Shown: positions 1 through 7,076 of the stretch, in pieces
Numbering within the stretch: position 1 is the stretch's first letter
How the letters are laid out: each line of letters starts with the position of its first letter
NCBI GenBank assembly: GCA_902771725.1
Contig: CACXXT010000031.1
Span: 1-64,000 of the forward strand
Length of the DNA stretch: 64,000 nucleotides
Direction: 5' to 3'
From: an uncultured Bacteroidales bacterium
GTDB lineage: Bacteria; Bacteroidota; Bacteroidia; Bacteroidales; Bacteroidaceae
The notes under the pieces: generated by a model
Told to the model about the DNA's origin: nothing
Seen by the model: the letters and a program-made list of their open reading frames with translations, nothing else
Databases searched by the model: none
Made by a program: the position numbers and the translations under genes

Positions 1-1
1 G

Positions 2-94
2 AAGGTGGTGGACATCGTGATCACAATCCTCACCGCACTACTGACCTCGCTGACGACCACCAGCTGCATGGGCCACGGCCCGTTCGTGATGTAG
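2..94 (+). CDS. smalltalk-type small protein (C-terminal part)
   Basis: Thirty codons are open to a TAG at 92-94; the start lies before the window. The peptide is one hydrophobic helix rich in Ile, Leu and Thr, followed by TTTSCMGHGPFVM. That layout (short helix, Thr/Ser/Cys stretch, small tail) is what is annotated as 'smalltalk protein' in Bacteroidales, a family of about 30-40 residues with no known function. Identification is from memory of the family pattern and the fragment is short. Confidence 0.6.
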   Translation, partial: KVVDIVITILTALLTSLTTTSCMGHGPFVM

Positions 95-108
95 GCTGAA
101 ACAGAAGG

Positions 109-160
109 ATCCCGCGGAACGCAGAGGGCACAGGGAATGCCGCCGCTGCTCCCGCGGGAT
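109..160. repeat. inverted repeat in the 95-333 gap
   Basis: ATCCCGCGG at 109-117 pairs with CCGCGGGAT at 152-160 across a 34-nt loop. It follows the small-protein stop and may act as a terminator, though no T-run follows. Apart from this, the gap holds the GH43 promoter and leader hairpin. Confidence 0.4.
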
Positions 161-279
161 TCTCGTTTCGGGGCGTTCGGGGAGTGTTTCCTGCCCGGAA
201 ACGGCCGCCGGGGGACGATGTGAGACGAAAGTGGAAGTATGCGAGACGAGAGACGATGTGGGGTGGGGGAGATTTGTTG

Positions 280-287
280 TATCTTTG
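280..287 (+). promoter_or_regulatory. Bacteroidales -7 box for the GH43 gene
   Basis: TATCTTTG fits TAnnTTTG. No convincing TTTG lies 19-22 bases upstream, so only half of the promoter is supported. The distance to the start codon is about 47 bases. Confidence 0.45.
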
Positions 288-301
288 CAGGCGAAAACGA
301 A

Positions 302-319
302 CGCCTCCCGAAGGAGGCG
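302..319 (+). promoter_or_regulatory. leader hairpin carrying GGAGG
   Basis: CGCCTCC at 302-308 pairs perfectly with GGAGGCG at 313-319 around a CGAA loop. The 3' arm holds a Shine-Dalgarno-like GGAGG 15-20 bases before the ATG at 334, so folding would hide it. Bacteroidales rarely rely on Shine-Dalgarno pairing, so a regulatory role is only a guess. Confidence 0.35.
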
Positions 320-333
320 GAATTAAATGAAAA

Positions 334-1905
334 ATGAATGATATGAATATACAGATGGACAGAATGACGATGCCGGGAATATGCCGGCGAGTGGCGCTGG
401 TGCTGTGCGCGGCAGTGGTCATCGGGAATGCTGCGGCGCAGAACCCGATAATCTGCGACCGCTACACGCCCGACCCGGCTCCCTACGTGCACGACGACAC
501 CCTCTACCTCTTCGTGGACCACGACGAGGACGAGACGCTGAACGGCTACTTCACGATGAAGGACTGGCTGCTGTACAGCACCGTGGACATGGTGAACTGG
601 ACCTACCGGGGCACGCCGCTGACCTCCGCCACGTTCTCCGCTTGGGCCAAGCAGGACAACGACTGCTGGGCGAGCCAGTGCATAGAGCGCAATGGCAAGT
701 GGTACTGGTACGTCACCGCCACCATCAAGGGTCAGGCCTATCCGGGCATCGGTGTGGCCGTGGCGGACTCTCCCGCCGGCCCCTACCGAGACCCCATCCG
801 CAAGCCGCTGGTGCAGGGCTGGTTCAAGATCGACCCCACGGTGTTCATTGACGACAACGGCCAGGCGTACCTCTTCTACGGCAACAACAACCTCTGGTAC
901 GCGCGGCTGACGAAGAGCATGACGGCCATCACGGGCGGCGAGGTGGAGGTGAAGACGAGGGACGAGAAGGCCTTCGGACCCTTCAAGGGCTACGAGGACA
1001 ACGGCACTCCGAAGACGAATTTCGAGGAGGCTTCGTGGATCTACAAGCGCGACGGCAAGTACTACCTGGAATACGCCGCGGGCGGAGTGCCGGAGTACTG
1101 GGCCTACTCCACAGCCGACAAGGTCACGGGCCCCTGGACCTACGGGGGCAAGGTGATGGGTCAGGCCGACGGCAGCTTCACCATCCATGGCGGCAGCGTG
1201 GAATTCCGCGGACACCACTATATGTTCTACCACAACGGCAAACTGCCCGGCGGCGGGGGCTTCAAGCGCTCGACATGCGTGGAGGAGTTTACCCGGAACG
1301 AGGACGGCTCGCTGCCGCTGATAAAGTTCACCACCAAGGGCGTGGAGCCGCTGCAGACGTTGGATCCCTACGTGCGGCAGGAGGCCGAGACCATCAACCA
1401 GAGCTCGGGCATCCTCTGCGTGGGCGACTACCGCCAATGCTACGTGACCAACATCAGCTCCAGCGGCTACATCAAGGTTCGCAACGTGGATTTCGGCAGC
1501 GAGGGTGCGCTCTCTTTCAAGGCGCGGGTACGTTCGTCCCAGAAAGCCACGCTGGTGGTGCGCCAGGGCAGCAGGACGGGCAGCGTGAAGGCGCGTGTGG
1601 CCGTGGAGCCTACGGACGGGGAATGGGTGGAGGTCGTGGCCGACCTCGCGGCGCCGCTGACGGGCGTGCGGGACATCAGCTTCACCTTCCAGGGCTCCGG
1701 GAAGTCGCTGTTCGAGTTCGACAGCTGGCAGTTCTCGCAGACCCCTACGGGCGTCGCTGCCCCCGCTGCGGAGAGGCCTGCGACGGCAGCCGTCGTGACA
1801 TGCGACCTCAGCGGACGTGCCGCGGGCCCCGATGCCCGGGGGCTGCTGATCCGCCGCGAGCTGCAGGGCGGCAAGCCGCGGGCGCGCAAGATCCTGATTC
1901 ATTGA
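334..1905 (+). CDS. secreted GH43 glycoside hydrolase with C-terminal CBM6-like domain
   Basis: Predicted arabinofuranosidase/xylosidase-type enzyme of 523 residues. Residues about 1-36 form a signal peptide ending in NAAAQ. The five-bladed GH43 domain covers about 38-340: Asp47 in TPDPAP is the likely base, Asp167 in KIDPTV the pKa modulator, and Glu231/232 in NFEEASW the likely acid. From about 349 (RQEAETINQS) to 475 a beta-sandwich resembles CBM6, as in arabinoxylan arabinofuranohydrolases. The last 40 residues end in RKILIH after a DLSG motif, resembling a T9SS sorting signal. The ATG at 334 is the first in frame; ATGs at 343 and 355 are alternatives. It stands alone, with no SusC/SusD partner in the window. 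Confidence 0.82.
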   Translation: MNDMNIQMDRMTMPGICRRVALVLCAAVVIGNAAAQNPIICDRYTPDPAPYVHDDTLYLFVDHDEDETLNGYFTMKDWLLYSTVDMVNWTYRGTPLTSATFSAWAKQDNDCWASQCIERNGKWYWYVTATIKGQAYPGIGVAVADSPAGPYRDPIRKPLVQGWFKIDPTVFIDDNGQAYLFYGNNNLWYARLTKSMTAITGGEVEVKTRDEKAFGPFKGYEDNGTPKTNFEEASWIYKRDGKYYLEYAAGGVPEYWAYSTADKVTGPWTYGGKVMGQADGSFTIHGGSVEFRGHHYMFYHNGKLPGGGGFKRSTCVEEFTRNEDGSLPLIKFTTKGVEPLQTLDPYVRQEAETINQSSGILCVGDYRQCYVTNISSSGYIKVRNVDFGSEGALSFKARVRSSQKATLVVRQGSRTGSVKARVAVEPTDGEWVEVVADLAAPLTGVRDISFTFQGSGKSLFEFDSWQFSQTPTGVAAPAAERPATAAVVTCDLSGRAAGPDARGLLIRRELQGGKPRARKILIH

Positions 1906-1929
1906 GCCTCCGGCAGCTGCTTGCACCAG

Positions 1930-1973
1930 GAAATATCCATAAAGAACCCGCCTGAAATATCCATAAAGAACCC
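1930..1973 (+). repeat. 20-bp direct repeat after the GH43 gene
   Basis: GAAATATCCATAAAGAACCC occurs at 1930-1949 and again at 1954-1973. Nothing in it looks coding. Confidence 0.7.
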
Positions 1974-2028
1974 ATCATACCAAGAGCTACAACACCACAT
2001 TCATTATTTTATCAGAGATTGAAAGCAG

Positions 2029-2062
2029 AATCCCCCGCGACCTTCACAGGCAGCGGGGGATT
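2029..2062. terminator. stem-loop between convergent genes
   Basis: AATCCCCCGC at 2029-2038 pairs perfectly with GCGGGGGATT at 2053-2062 around a 14-nt loop. It lies between the GH43 gene and the converging epimerase gene and could end transcription from both sides, though neither side has a long T-run. Confidence 0.5.
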
Positions 2063-2123
2063 AACAAATCAACAAATGTTTGAAATACTAGTACTAAAAG
2101 TTCTTTTCTTTGCTGTTCTTTGT

Positions 2124-2537
2124 TTACTTGTTGGGGTCTTCGCAGAGCTCTGTGAGGATGCCTACTGTGGACTTCGGGTGGAGGAATGCGATCTGGAGTC
2201 CGTCGGCGCCCTTGCGGGGAGCTTCGTCGATGAGTCGGATGCCCTTTTCGCTGACTTCGGCGAGGGCGTTGGCCACGCCGTCCTCGATGCAGAATGCCAT
2301 GTGGTGGATGCCCTTGTTGCCCTTGTCCAGCCACTTCTGGATGGTGCTCTCGGGGCATGTGGGCTCGAGGAGTTCGAGTTTCACTTCGCCGACCTTGAGG
2401 AAGGCAGTCTTCACCTTCTGGTCCTCAACGACCTCTGTCTTGTAGCACTTCAGTCCGAGGACGTTCTCGAAATAGGGGAGGACTTCGTCGATGCTCTGCA
2501 CGGCAATGCCCAGATGTTCAATCTTGGAAATTTTCAT
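2124..2537 (-). CDS. mce: methylmalonyl-CoA epimerase
   Basis: A 137-residue cytoplasmic protein of the vicinal oxygen chelate fold with two repeats. It should interconvert (S)- and (R)-methylmalonyl-CoA in the succinate-propionate pathway, a main fermentation route of Bacteroidales. The start KIEHLGIAV (His8), the central KGIHHMAF (His78/79) and Glu130 in GILTELCED fit the metal ligands of the family, and the length is normal. It lies 74 bases downstream of the damaged miaA on the same strand and is probably the last gene of that run. No mutase subunits are visible here. Confidence 0.88.
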   Translation of the reverse strand: MKISKIEHLGIAVQSIDEVLPYFENVLGLKCYKTEVVEDQKVKTAFLKVGEVKLELLEPTCPESTIQKWLDKGNKGIHHMAFCIEDGVANALAEVSEKGIRLIDEAPRKGADGLQIAFLHPKSTVGILTELCEDPNK

Positions 2538-3436
2538 TTTTTTCTTTTTGGGTTTTTAGTTGTTATTATGGGTTATGAATTTTAGGATTTTTCGTCTTAG
2601 CGAGTGCAAAGTTACAGCTTTTCTTTGAAGGAAGCAAGAAAAATGCCGAAAATTTCATCTGCAACGTCTTTTGGGGCGCTTGTTGCGTCAATCCAGCGGA
2701 TGTTTACGCCCCTTCGCTCCATTCCCCGGAAGTAGGTCATCTGCCGCTTGGCGAACTGATGTATGGCGATTTCGAGCTGGCGCGCCATGTCGTCGAAGGA
2801 GAGCTGTCCGAGGAGGTGCTGGGTGATGTAGCGGTACTCGAGGCCGTAGCTCAGCAGTGCTTCGGCTGGCACTCCAGAGTCCAGCAGGTGCTGCACTTCG
2901 TCGGTCATGTGTTCTTCCTGCAGGCGGCGCTGCAGGCGGGCTGTGATGCGCTGGCGGCGCAGGTCGCGGGGGATGTCCAGGCCGATGGTGATGGAGGGGA
3001 TGGGGGAGGGGAGTCCGCCGACGAGGCCGCAGGCTGCAGGGGAAGTAGACGGGGGAGCAGGATGGGAGGAGGAGGAATGGGAGAGGCCGTGGCGGAGGTA
3101 GTATTCCTCGATCTCGATGGCGCGGATGGCGCGGCGGGCGGTGTCCACGTCGGTGGTGTTGTGCAGGCGCTTGTAGGTGGCGAGGATGGTGGTGAGCTCC
3201 GCGAGGGTCTTGCCCTCCAGCTGCTGGCGCAATTCGGGGTTCACGGGTACTTCGACGAGGTTGTAGCCGCGGAGCACGCTCTCGATGTACAGCCCCGTGC
3301 CGCCGCAGAGGATGGGCACTCGCGCGCGCGAACATATATCTATATACGCGCGCAGGAAGTCGCGCTGGAAGTGGAAGACGGAGTACTTGGTGCCCGGCTG
3401 GGCGATGTCGATGAGGTGGTAGGGAATGTGCAGGAC

Positions 3437-3488
3437 GGGGGGGAGGCCCGACGGGAGACCCGGCGGGAAACCGCCGGGCACCACTGCC
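3437..3488 (-). repeat. GC-rich palindromic repeat B, copy inside miaA
   Basis: On the minus strand this reads GTGGTGCCCGGCGG, a nested hairpin, then GTCGGGCCTCCCCCC. The arms GCCCGACGG (3446-3454) and CCGCCGGGC (3471-3479) pair with one mismatch. A second copy, identical at both ends, lies at 18757-18797. Here it is read in the C-terminal miaA frame as [16 protein letters not shown]. Confidence 0.65.
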
Positions 3489-3493
3489 TCGAC

Positions 3494-3696
3494 GGGAGAA
3501 ACGGGGGAGGCAGAAGCGGAGGAGGGCGAGGAGGGAGAAACGGGGGAGGCAGAAGCGGAGGAGGGCGAGGAGGGAGAAGGGAGAAGCGGAGGAGGGAGAA
3601 GTGGAGGAGGGAGAGGCGGAGGAGGGAGAAGCGGAGGAGGGAGAAGCGGAGGAGGGAGAAACGGAGGAGGGAGAAGCGGAGGAGGGAGAGGTGGGG
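3494..3696 (-). repeat. minisatellite inside miaA
   Basis: Two identical 39-bp units (3494-3532, 3533-3571) are followed by a broken unit GAGAAGG (3574-3580) and seven 15-bp units of the form GAGAAGCGGAGGAGG (3581-3685, with point variants), then a partial unit. On the coding strand 15 bp read as Ser-Ala-Ser-Pro-Ser. Intact unit lengths are multiples of three; only the 7-bp remnant shifts the frame. Confidence 0.9.
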
Positions 3697-3876
3697 ACGT
3701 CGTAGTCGGCGAGGTCCTTGCCGGTTCCGATGTCCATGCCGCGGAAGACCTGGCGGGAGTCTGCGGAGATGATCTCGGCGCCCGTGCCCTGCTGCCAGAA
3801 ACGGGCAGCCAGCTGGGTGGCGACGGCTGTCTTGCCGCAAGCGGTAGGTCCGAGTATGGTTATCATTTTTTCCATC

Positions 3877-4470
3877 TTAATCAAACATCACTCGCGGATT
3901 CAGTTCGCTGGGCGACTGCCATTGGATGCCGCGCTCCGAAAGGACTTGGCGCAGGGTGCTCCAATAGGCGAAGCAGAAACCCATGCCGCGCGGCGTCTCG
4001 CCCAGGCGGCGGTCGCATTCCTCCTCCACTTCATAGTAGTGCTCCTCCCACATGGGTGTGCGCTCCACGGGAGCAAACTTCAGGGACCGATGGTACTTGT
4101 CCATGAACTCCTTGATGCTGACATGCTCTGTGTCGATGTAATCCTCCAGACGCCGGATTTCTGCCTGAACTCCGTCCACCGTGGGATAACCGCTGGATTC
4201 CGGCTCGTCCGACTGCCCTACCAGTTCCAGCTGGTAGCGCAGGATGCCCAGTACCAGTCGTGGCACATCGTATTCCGGCAGTTGTTCGATGACGGCTTCG
4301 CACGCCAACGCCTTGCCCATCGGCGTTTCCTCGGGGTCGTCGATAGCCTTCAGTAGCTCCACGCACTCCTTGGCCAGCGGGATATTCTTCCAGCTGCGCA
4401 TCTCTTCTGAGTTCTTGCGCATCTCGTCGGTAATGGTGACGAGGCGTTGTATTCTCTGTCTGTTATCCAT
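3877..4470 (-). CDS. unknown 197-residue cytoplasmic protein
   Basis: I do not recognise the family. The ATG at 4470 gives a hydrophilic, Glu-rich protein starting [20 protein letters not shown], with no signal peptide or membrane segment, predicted mostly helical, and Trp/Tyr-rich near the end ([15 protein letters not shown]). It starts 14 bases after the DUF1963 gene ends, and its TAA is one base from the likely miaA ATG, so the three genes probably share a transcript. The open frame runs further upstream, but that part is a shadow of the DUF1963 gene. Function unknown. Confidence 0.7.
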   Translation of the reverse strand: MDNRQRIQRLVTITDEMRKNSEEMRSWKNIPLAKECVELLKAIDDPEETPMGKALACEAVIEQLPEYDVPRLVLGILRYQLELVGQSDEPESSGYPTVDGVQAEIRRLEDYIDTEHVSIKEFMDKYHRSLKFAPVERTPMWEEHYYEVEEECDRRLGETPRGMGFCFAYWSTLRQVLSERGIQWQSPSELNPRVMFD

Positions 4471-4484
4471 AGCGGTAAGCTTTG

Positions 4485-5117
4485 TCAGAAGGAATAAAGG
4501 TAGCAGGCGGTTTTCTCCCATCGCCGTTCCTTCAGGTGGCGGGGATGAATCATGAAGTTGAGCGTTCCGCAGTCGTGGAAGGTGAGGTTCCAGCGGTCGT
4601 CCTCGTCCACCTGCAGCAGCGAGAGCATGGCGGGCATCGCCTCGCGTACCTCTTCGATATAGGGGAATCCCAGCATTCTGATGCCGTCTGTGTGCTCGTC
4701 GCAGGCGGTGAAGGTGATGGCCTCGGCAGGCAGCGTGGCAGGGGTTCCGTCCTCGTTGACAATATGGTGGGTGTGCAGCTCGTCGCATGACGGCGCGTAG
4801 AGCACACGGAAGTATTGCTGCTGCCATTGTCCCATGCCGGGATAGGAGAGGGCTCCGATGTCGCCCAGGAAATAGTCGAGAGCAGCGAAAAAGTAGAGCA
4901 TACCCTCGTGGGGCAGCACTCCCTCGGGATCGAGCGCGGCAATGTCCTCACAACGGATCTGGCAGACGAAGGTCAACGGGTCCTGCCAGCTGTCGCCGTC
5001 GTCGGCTGTCACCAGCACTTCGGGATAGTGCAGATCGTCGGGCATATCGGGTTCTCCCCACCATTTGCTCTGTCCTGTCAGCGGGCTGTCGGCAGGCTGT
5101 GTCTCTATCTTTATCAT
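4485..5117 (-). CDS. DUF1963 (YwqG-like) domain protein
   Basis: A 210-residue cytoplasmic protein. SKWWGEPDMPDDLHYP near residue 17, then the acidic FVCQIRCEDIAALDPEGVLP and GMLYFFAALDYF, follow the YwqG/DUF1963 pattern, in which a 'Gly-Gly-x-P-x-x-P' opening leads into an Ile-Asn-hydrophobic-acidic strand. The biochemical role of this family is unknown to me. It begins just after the gapA terminator and heads a run with the unknown gene and miaA. Assignment rests on motif memory. Confidence 0.6.
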   Translation of the reverse strand: MIKIETQPADSPLTGQSKWWGEPDMPDDLHYPEVLVTADDGDSWQDPLTFVCQIRCEDIAALDPEGVLPHEGMLYFFAALDYFLGDIGALSYPGMGQWQQQYFRVLYAPSCDELHTHHIVNEDGTPATLPAEAITFTACDEHTDGIRMLGFPYIEEVREAMPAMLSLLQVDEDDRWNLTFHDCGTLNFMIHPRHLKERRWEKTACYLYSF

Positions 5118-5131
5118 CGTTCTTGCTTGGA

Positions 5132-5174
5132 GAAAAAAATAAGCCGCCCTCTTCGCGGTTCGAGGAGAGCGGCT
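5132..5174 (-). terminator. rho-independent terminator of gapA
   Basis: On the minus strand a 14-bp stem (5161-5174 with 5142-5155, including G-T pairs) is followed directly by TATTTTTTT (5133-5141). It lies 20 bases after the gapA stop, a classic intrinsic terminator. Confidence 0.8.
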
Positions 5175-5193
5175 ATAAAAATGGAAGGATTTC

Positions 5194-6219
5194 TTACTTC
5201 AGCTCAGCGAGGTACTTGATGGTGCGGACCATCTGGCTGGTGTAGCTGTTCTCGTTGTCGTACCAAGCAACGACCTGAACGAGGCTGTTGCCGTCGCCGA
5301 TCTTGCTGACCATGGTCTGGTTGGCGTCGAAGAGTGAACCGAACTTCATGCCGATGATGTCGCTGCTGACGAGCTTCTCCTCGGTGTAGCCGAAGCTCTC
5401 GTTGGTAGCAGCCTTCATGGCAGCGTTGATGCCCTCAACGGTGACCTCGCCCTTCACGACAGCGTGGAGGATGGTGGTGGAACCGGTGGGAGTGGGAACG
5501 CGCTGAGCTGCGCCGATGAGCTTGCCGTTGAGTTCGGGGATTACGAGACCGATAGCCTTGGCAGCGCCGGTGCTGTTGGGAACGATGTTCTGGGCACCTG
5601 CGCGGGCACGCTGGACATCACCCTTGCGCTGAGGACCGTCGAGGATCATCTGGTCGCCGGTGTAGGCGTGAACGGTGGTCATGATACCGCTCTGGATGGG
5701 AGCGAAGTCGTTCAGGGCCTTGGTCATGGGAGCGAGGCAGTTGGTGGTGCAGCTGGCAGCGCTGATGACGGTGTCGGCGGGGGTCAGGGTCTTGTGGTTA
5801 ACGTTGTAGACGATGGTGGGGAGGTCGTTGCCGGCGGGAGCGGAGATGACGACCTTCTTGGCACCAGCGGTGAGGTGAGCAGAAGCCTTCTCCTTGGAGG
5901 TGTAGAAACCGGTGCACTCCAGGACGACGTCAACATCGAGCTTGCCCCAGGGCAGTTCGGCTGCGTTGGGGATAGCGTAGATGGTGATCTTCTTGCCGTC
6001 GACGACGATGTAGTCTTCGCCAGCTTCTACGGTGTGCTTGTTCTCGCCGAACTTGCCGCAGAAACCGCCCTGAGCGGTGTCGTACTTCAGCAGGTGAGCC
6101 AGCATCTTGGGGCTGGTGAGGTCGTTGATAGCGACTACTTCATAACCTTCAGCCTCGAACATCTGACGGAAAGCGAGGCGACCGATACGGCCGAAGCCGT
6201 TAATAGCAACTTTTGTCAT
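5194..6219 (-). CDS. gapA: glyceraldehyde-3-phosphate dehydrogenase, type I
   Basis: A 341-residue glycolytic enzyme, normal in length. It oxidises glyceraldehyde-3-phosphate with NAD and phosphate to 1,3-bisphosphoglycerate. The N-terminal [12 protein letters not shown] is the dinucleotide-binding glycine motif, with Asp33 in INDL typical of NAD preference. [12 protein letters not shown] holds the catalytic Cys157, and His184 in [10 protein letters not shown] is the base partner. [10 protein letters not shown] and [15 protein letters not shown] are conserved downstream. The ATG at 6219 follows an A-rich leader. A 30-residue lipoprotein gene lies 81 bases upstream on the same strand, and the gene ends in a strong terminator. 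Confidence 0.97.
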   Translation of the reverse strand: MTKVAINGFGRIGRLAFRQMFEAEGYEVVAINDLTSPKMLAHLLKYDTAQGGFCGKFGENKHTVEAGEDYIVVDGKKITIYAIPNAAELPWGKLDVDVVLECTGFYTSKEKASAHLTAGAKKVVISAPAGNDLPTIVYNVNHKTLTPADTVISAASCTTNCLAPMTKALNDFAPIQSGIMTTVHAYTGDQMILDGPQRKGDVQRARAGAQNIVPNSTGAAKAIGLVIPELNGKLIGAAQRVPTPTGSTTILHAVVKGEVTVEGINAAMKAATNESFGYTEEKLVSSDIIGMKFGSLFDANQTMVSKIGDGNSLVQVVAWYDNENSYTSQMVRTIKYLAELK

Positions 6220-6300
6220 TTTCTTTTTGTTGTTTTTAATGAATGAAAAGATATGTGTGGTTTTAGCACATTCGCGGTTGTAAGACTTTCGAGGCCGGAG

Positions 6301-6393
6301 TTATCCGCAATTGCAGTATTCTGCGGACTTGCATGCTGCCAAAAGCAGGGTGCAAAGTGCCAAAATGAGGGTGCTGATAGCCTTTTGAGTCAT
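6301..6393 (-). CDS. 30-residue lipoprotein
   Basis: The minus strand from ATG 6393 to TAA 6301 encodes [19 protein letters not shown] followed by Ala-Cys and a ten-residue hydrophilic tail that includes Cys-Asn-Cys. A charged start, a 14-residue hydrophobic core and LLAAC is a textbook lipoprotein signal, so the mature product would be a lipid-anchored peptide of about ten residues. It lies between a divergent promoter region and gapA and may be co-transcribed with gapA. It resembles entericidin-type micro-lipoproteins only in layout. Confidence 0.6.
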   Translation of the reverse strand: MTQKAISTLILALCTLLLAACKSAEYCNCG

Positions 6394-6413
6394 TTTTTCC
6401 TTGTTTTGCGCGG

Positions 6414-6421
6414 CAAAATTA
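6414..6421 (-). promoter_or_regulatory. -7 box for the lipoprotein/gapA unit
   Basis: Minus-strand TAATTTTG fits TAnnTTTG and lies 20 bases before the lipoprotein ATG. The only upstream TTTG is 26 bases away, so the -33 element is weak. Confidence 0.45.
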
Positions 6422-6433
6422 CAAAATTTGTTT

Positions 6434-6441
6434 TATATTTG
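6434..6441 (+). promoter_or_regulatory. -7 box for mscL
   Basis: TATATTTG fits TAnnTTTG, about 31 bases before the mscL ATG. It overlaps the divergent promoter region of the gapA unit. TTTG at 6405-6408 is 25 bases upstream, a little far. Confidence 0.55.
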
Positions 6442-6472
6442 CGACATCAAACTCACTAAAATATGTAAAATT

Positions 6473-6928
6473 ATGGCAAAAAGTAGCTTTATTCAAGAGT
6501 TTAAGGACTTCGCGATGCGCGGAAACGTAGTTGATATGGCAGTTGGTGTCATCATCGGCGGTGCTTTCGGCAAGATTGTGACCTCTGTGGTCAACGATAT
6601 CATCATGCCTCCCATCGCCATGATGATGGGCAACGTGAACTTCGCCGATCTGGCCGTCACGCTGAAGGAGGCTCAGCCCGAAGTGGTCAACGAAGCCGGC
6701 GAGGTCATCCAGAAGGCAACGGAGGCCATCACCCTGAACTACGGTGCGTTCATCCAGACCTGTATTGACTTCCTCATCGTGGCATTCTGCATCTTCCTCC
6801 TCATCAAGGCCATGAACAAGATGAAGAAGCAGGAAGAGGAAGCTCCCGCTCCCGAACCCGCTGAGCCCGAACCCACCAAGGAAGAAGTCCTGCTGACCGA
6901 GATCCGCGACCTGCTGGCCAAGAAGTAA
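6473..6928 (+). CDS. mscL: large-conductance mechanosensitive channel MscL
   Basis: A 151-residue inner-membrane channel that opens under membrane tension to release solutes during osmotic downshock. [20 protein letters not shown] at the N-terminus is the conserved amphipathic helix and start of TM1, [12 protein letters not shown] follows, and TM2 is [20 protein letters not shown]. The cytoplasmic C-terminus has an acidic, Pro-rich linker ([13 protein letters not shown]) before the helical bundle [12 protein letters not shown]. The ATG at 6473 is chosen because everything upstream in frame lies in the promoter. Confidence 0.95.
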   Translation: MAKSSFIQEFKDFAMRGNVVDMAVGVIIGGAFGKIVTSVVNDIIMPPIAMMMGNVNFADLAVTLKEAQPEVVNEAGEVIQKATEAITLNYGAFIQTCIDFLIVAFCIFLLIKAMNKMKKQEEEAPAPEPAEPEPTKEEVLLTEIRDLLAKK

Positions 6929-7011
6929 GCACTTCGGAGCCTCGCGCACGCGCGTTCCTTAATATAATATATGTCTCTCTCTTCGACCCCGAGTGGTCGG
7001 AATGCATAACG

Positions 7012-7047
7012 CGTACCATCCGGGCGATGCAGTTCCTGGATGGTACG
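7012..7047 (+). promoter_or_regulatory. stem-loop in the dsbD leader
   Basis: CGTACCATCC (7012-7021) pairs perfectly with GGATGGTACG (7038-7047) around 16 nt, 30 bases before the dsbD ATG. A smaller stem CGACC/GGTCG lies just upstream at 6984-6998. It could be the mscL terminator or a leader structure; no T-run follows. Confidence 0.45.
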
Positions 7048-7076
7048 TGTGCGGCAATAAACGAAAAAAAGAATTT

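Larger units (their letters stand above)
2612..3875 (-). pseudogene. miaA: tRNA dimethylallyltransferase MiaA, disrupted by repeats and a frameshift
   Basis: MiaA adds dimethylallyl to A37 of tRNAs. The N-terminus (ATG 3875, [16 protein letters not shown] with the P-loop, then SADSRQVF and GTGKDL) is in one frame. The rest ([36 protein letters not shown] to the stop at 2612) is in another. Between them about 260 bp encode Ser/Pro-rich repeats plus a GC-rich palindrome. The N-terminal frame is read cleanly through the 15-bp repeats and the C-terminal frame through the 39-bp repeats. They change over at 3574-3580, a 15-bp unit missing 8 bp. A second in-frame insertion of about 25 residues (2990-3075) precedes ITIGLDIP. 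Two other starts are possible: ATG 3866 and TTG 3884. As written the gene cannot make intact MiaA; a sequencing error in the repeat is the alternative. Confidence 0.85.

Noticed and set aside
2759..3772. Plus-strand Gly/Arg/Glu-rich ORF across miaA
   Set aside because: Composition comes from the purine-rich minisatellite; the minus strand has recognisable MiaA motifs.
7012..7047. RNA thermometer or attenuator before dsbD
   Set aside because: The stem is real, but no leader peptide, T-run or competing fold supports a regulatory type; kept only as a stem-loop.
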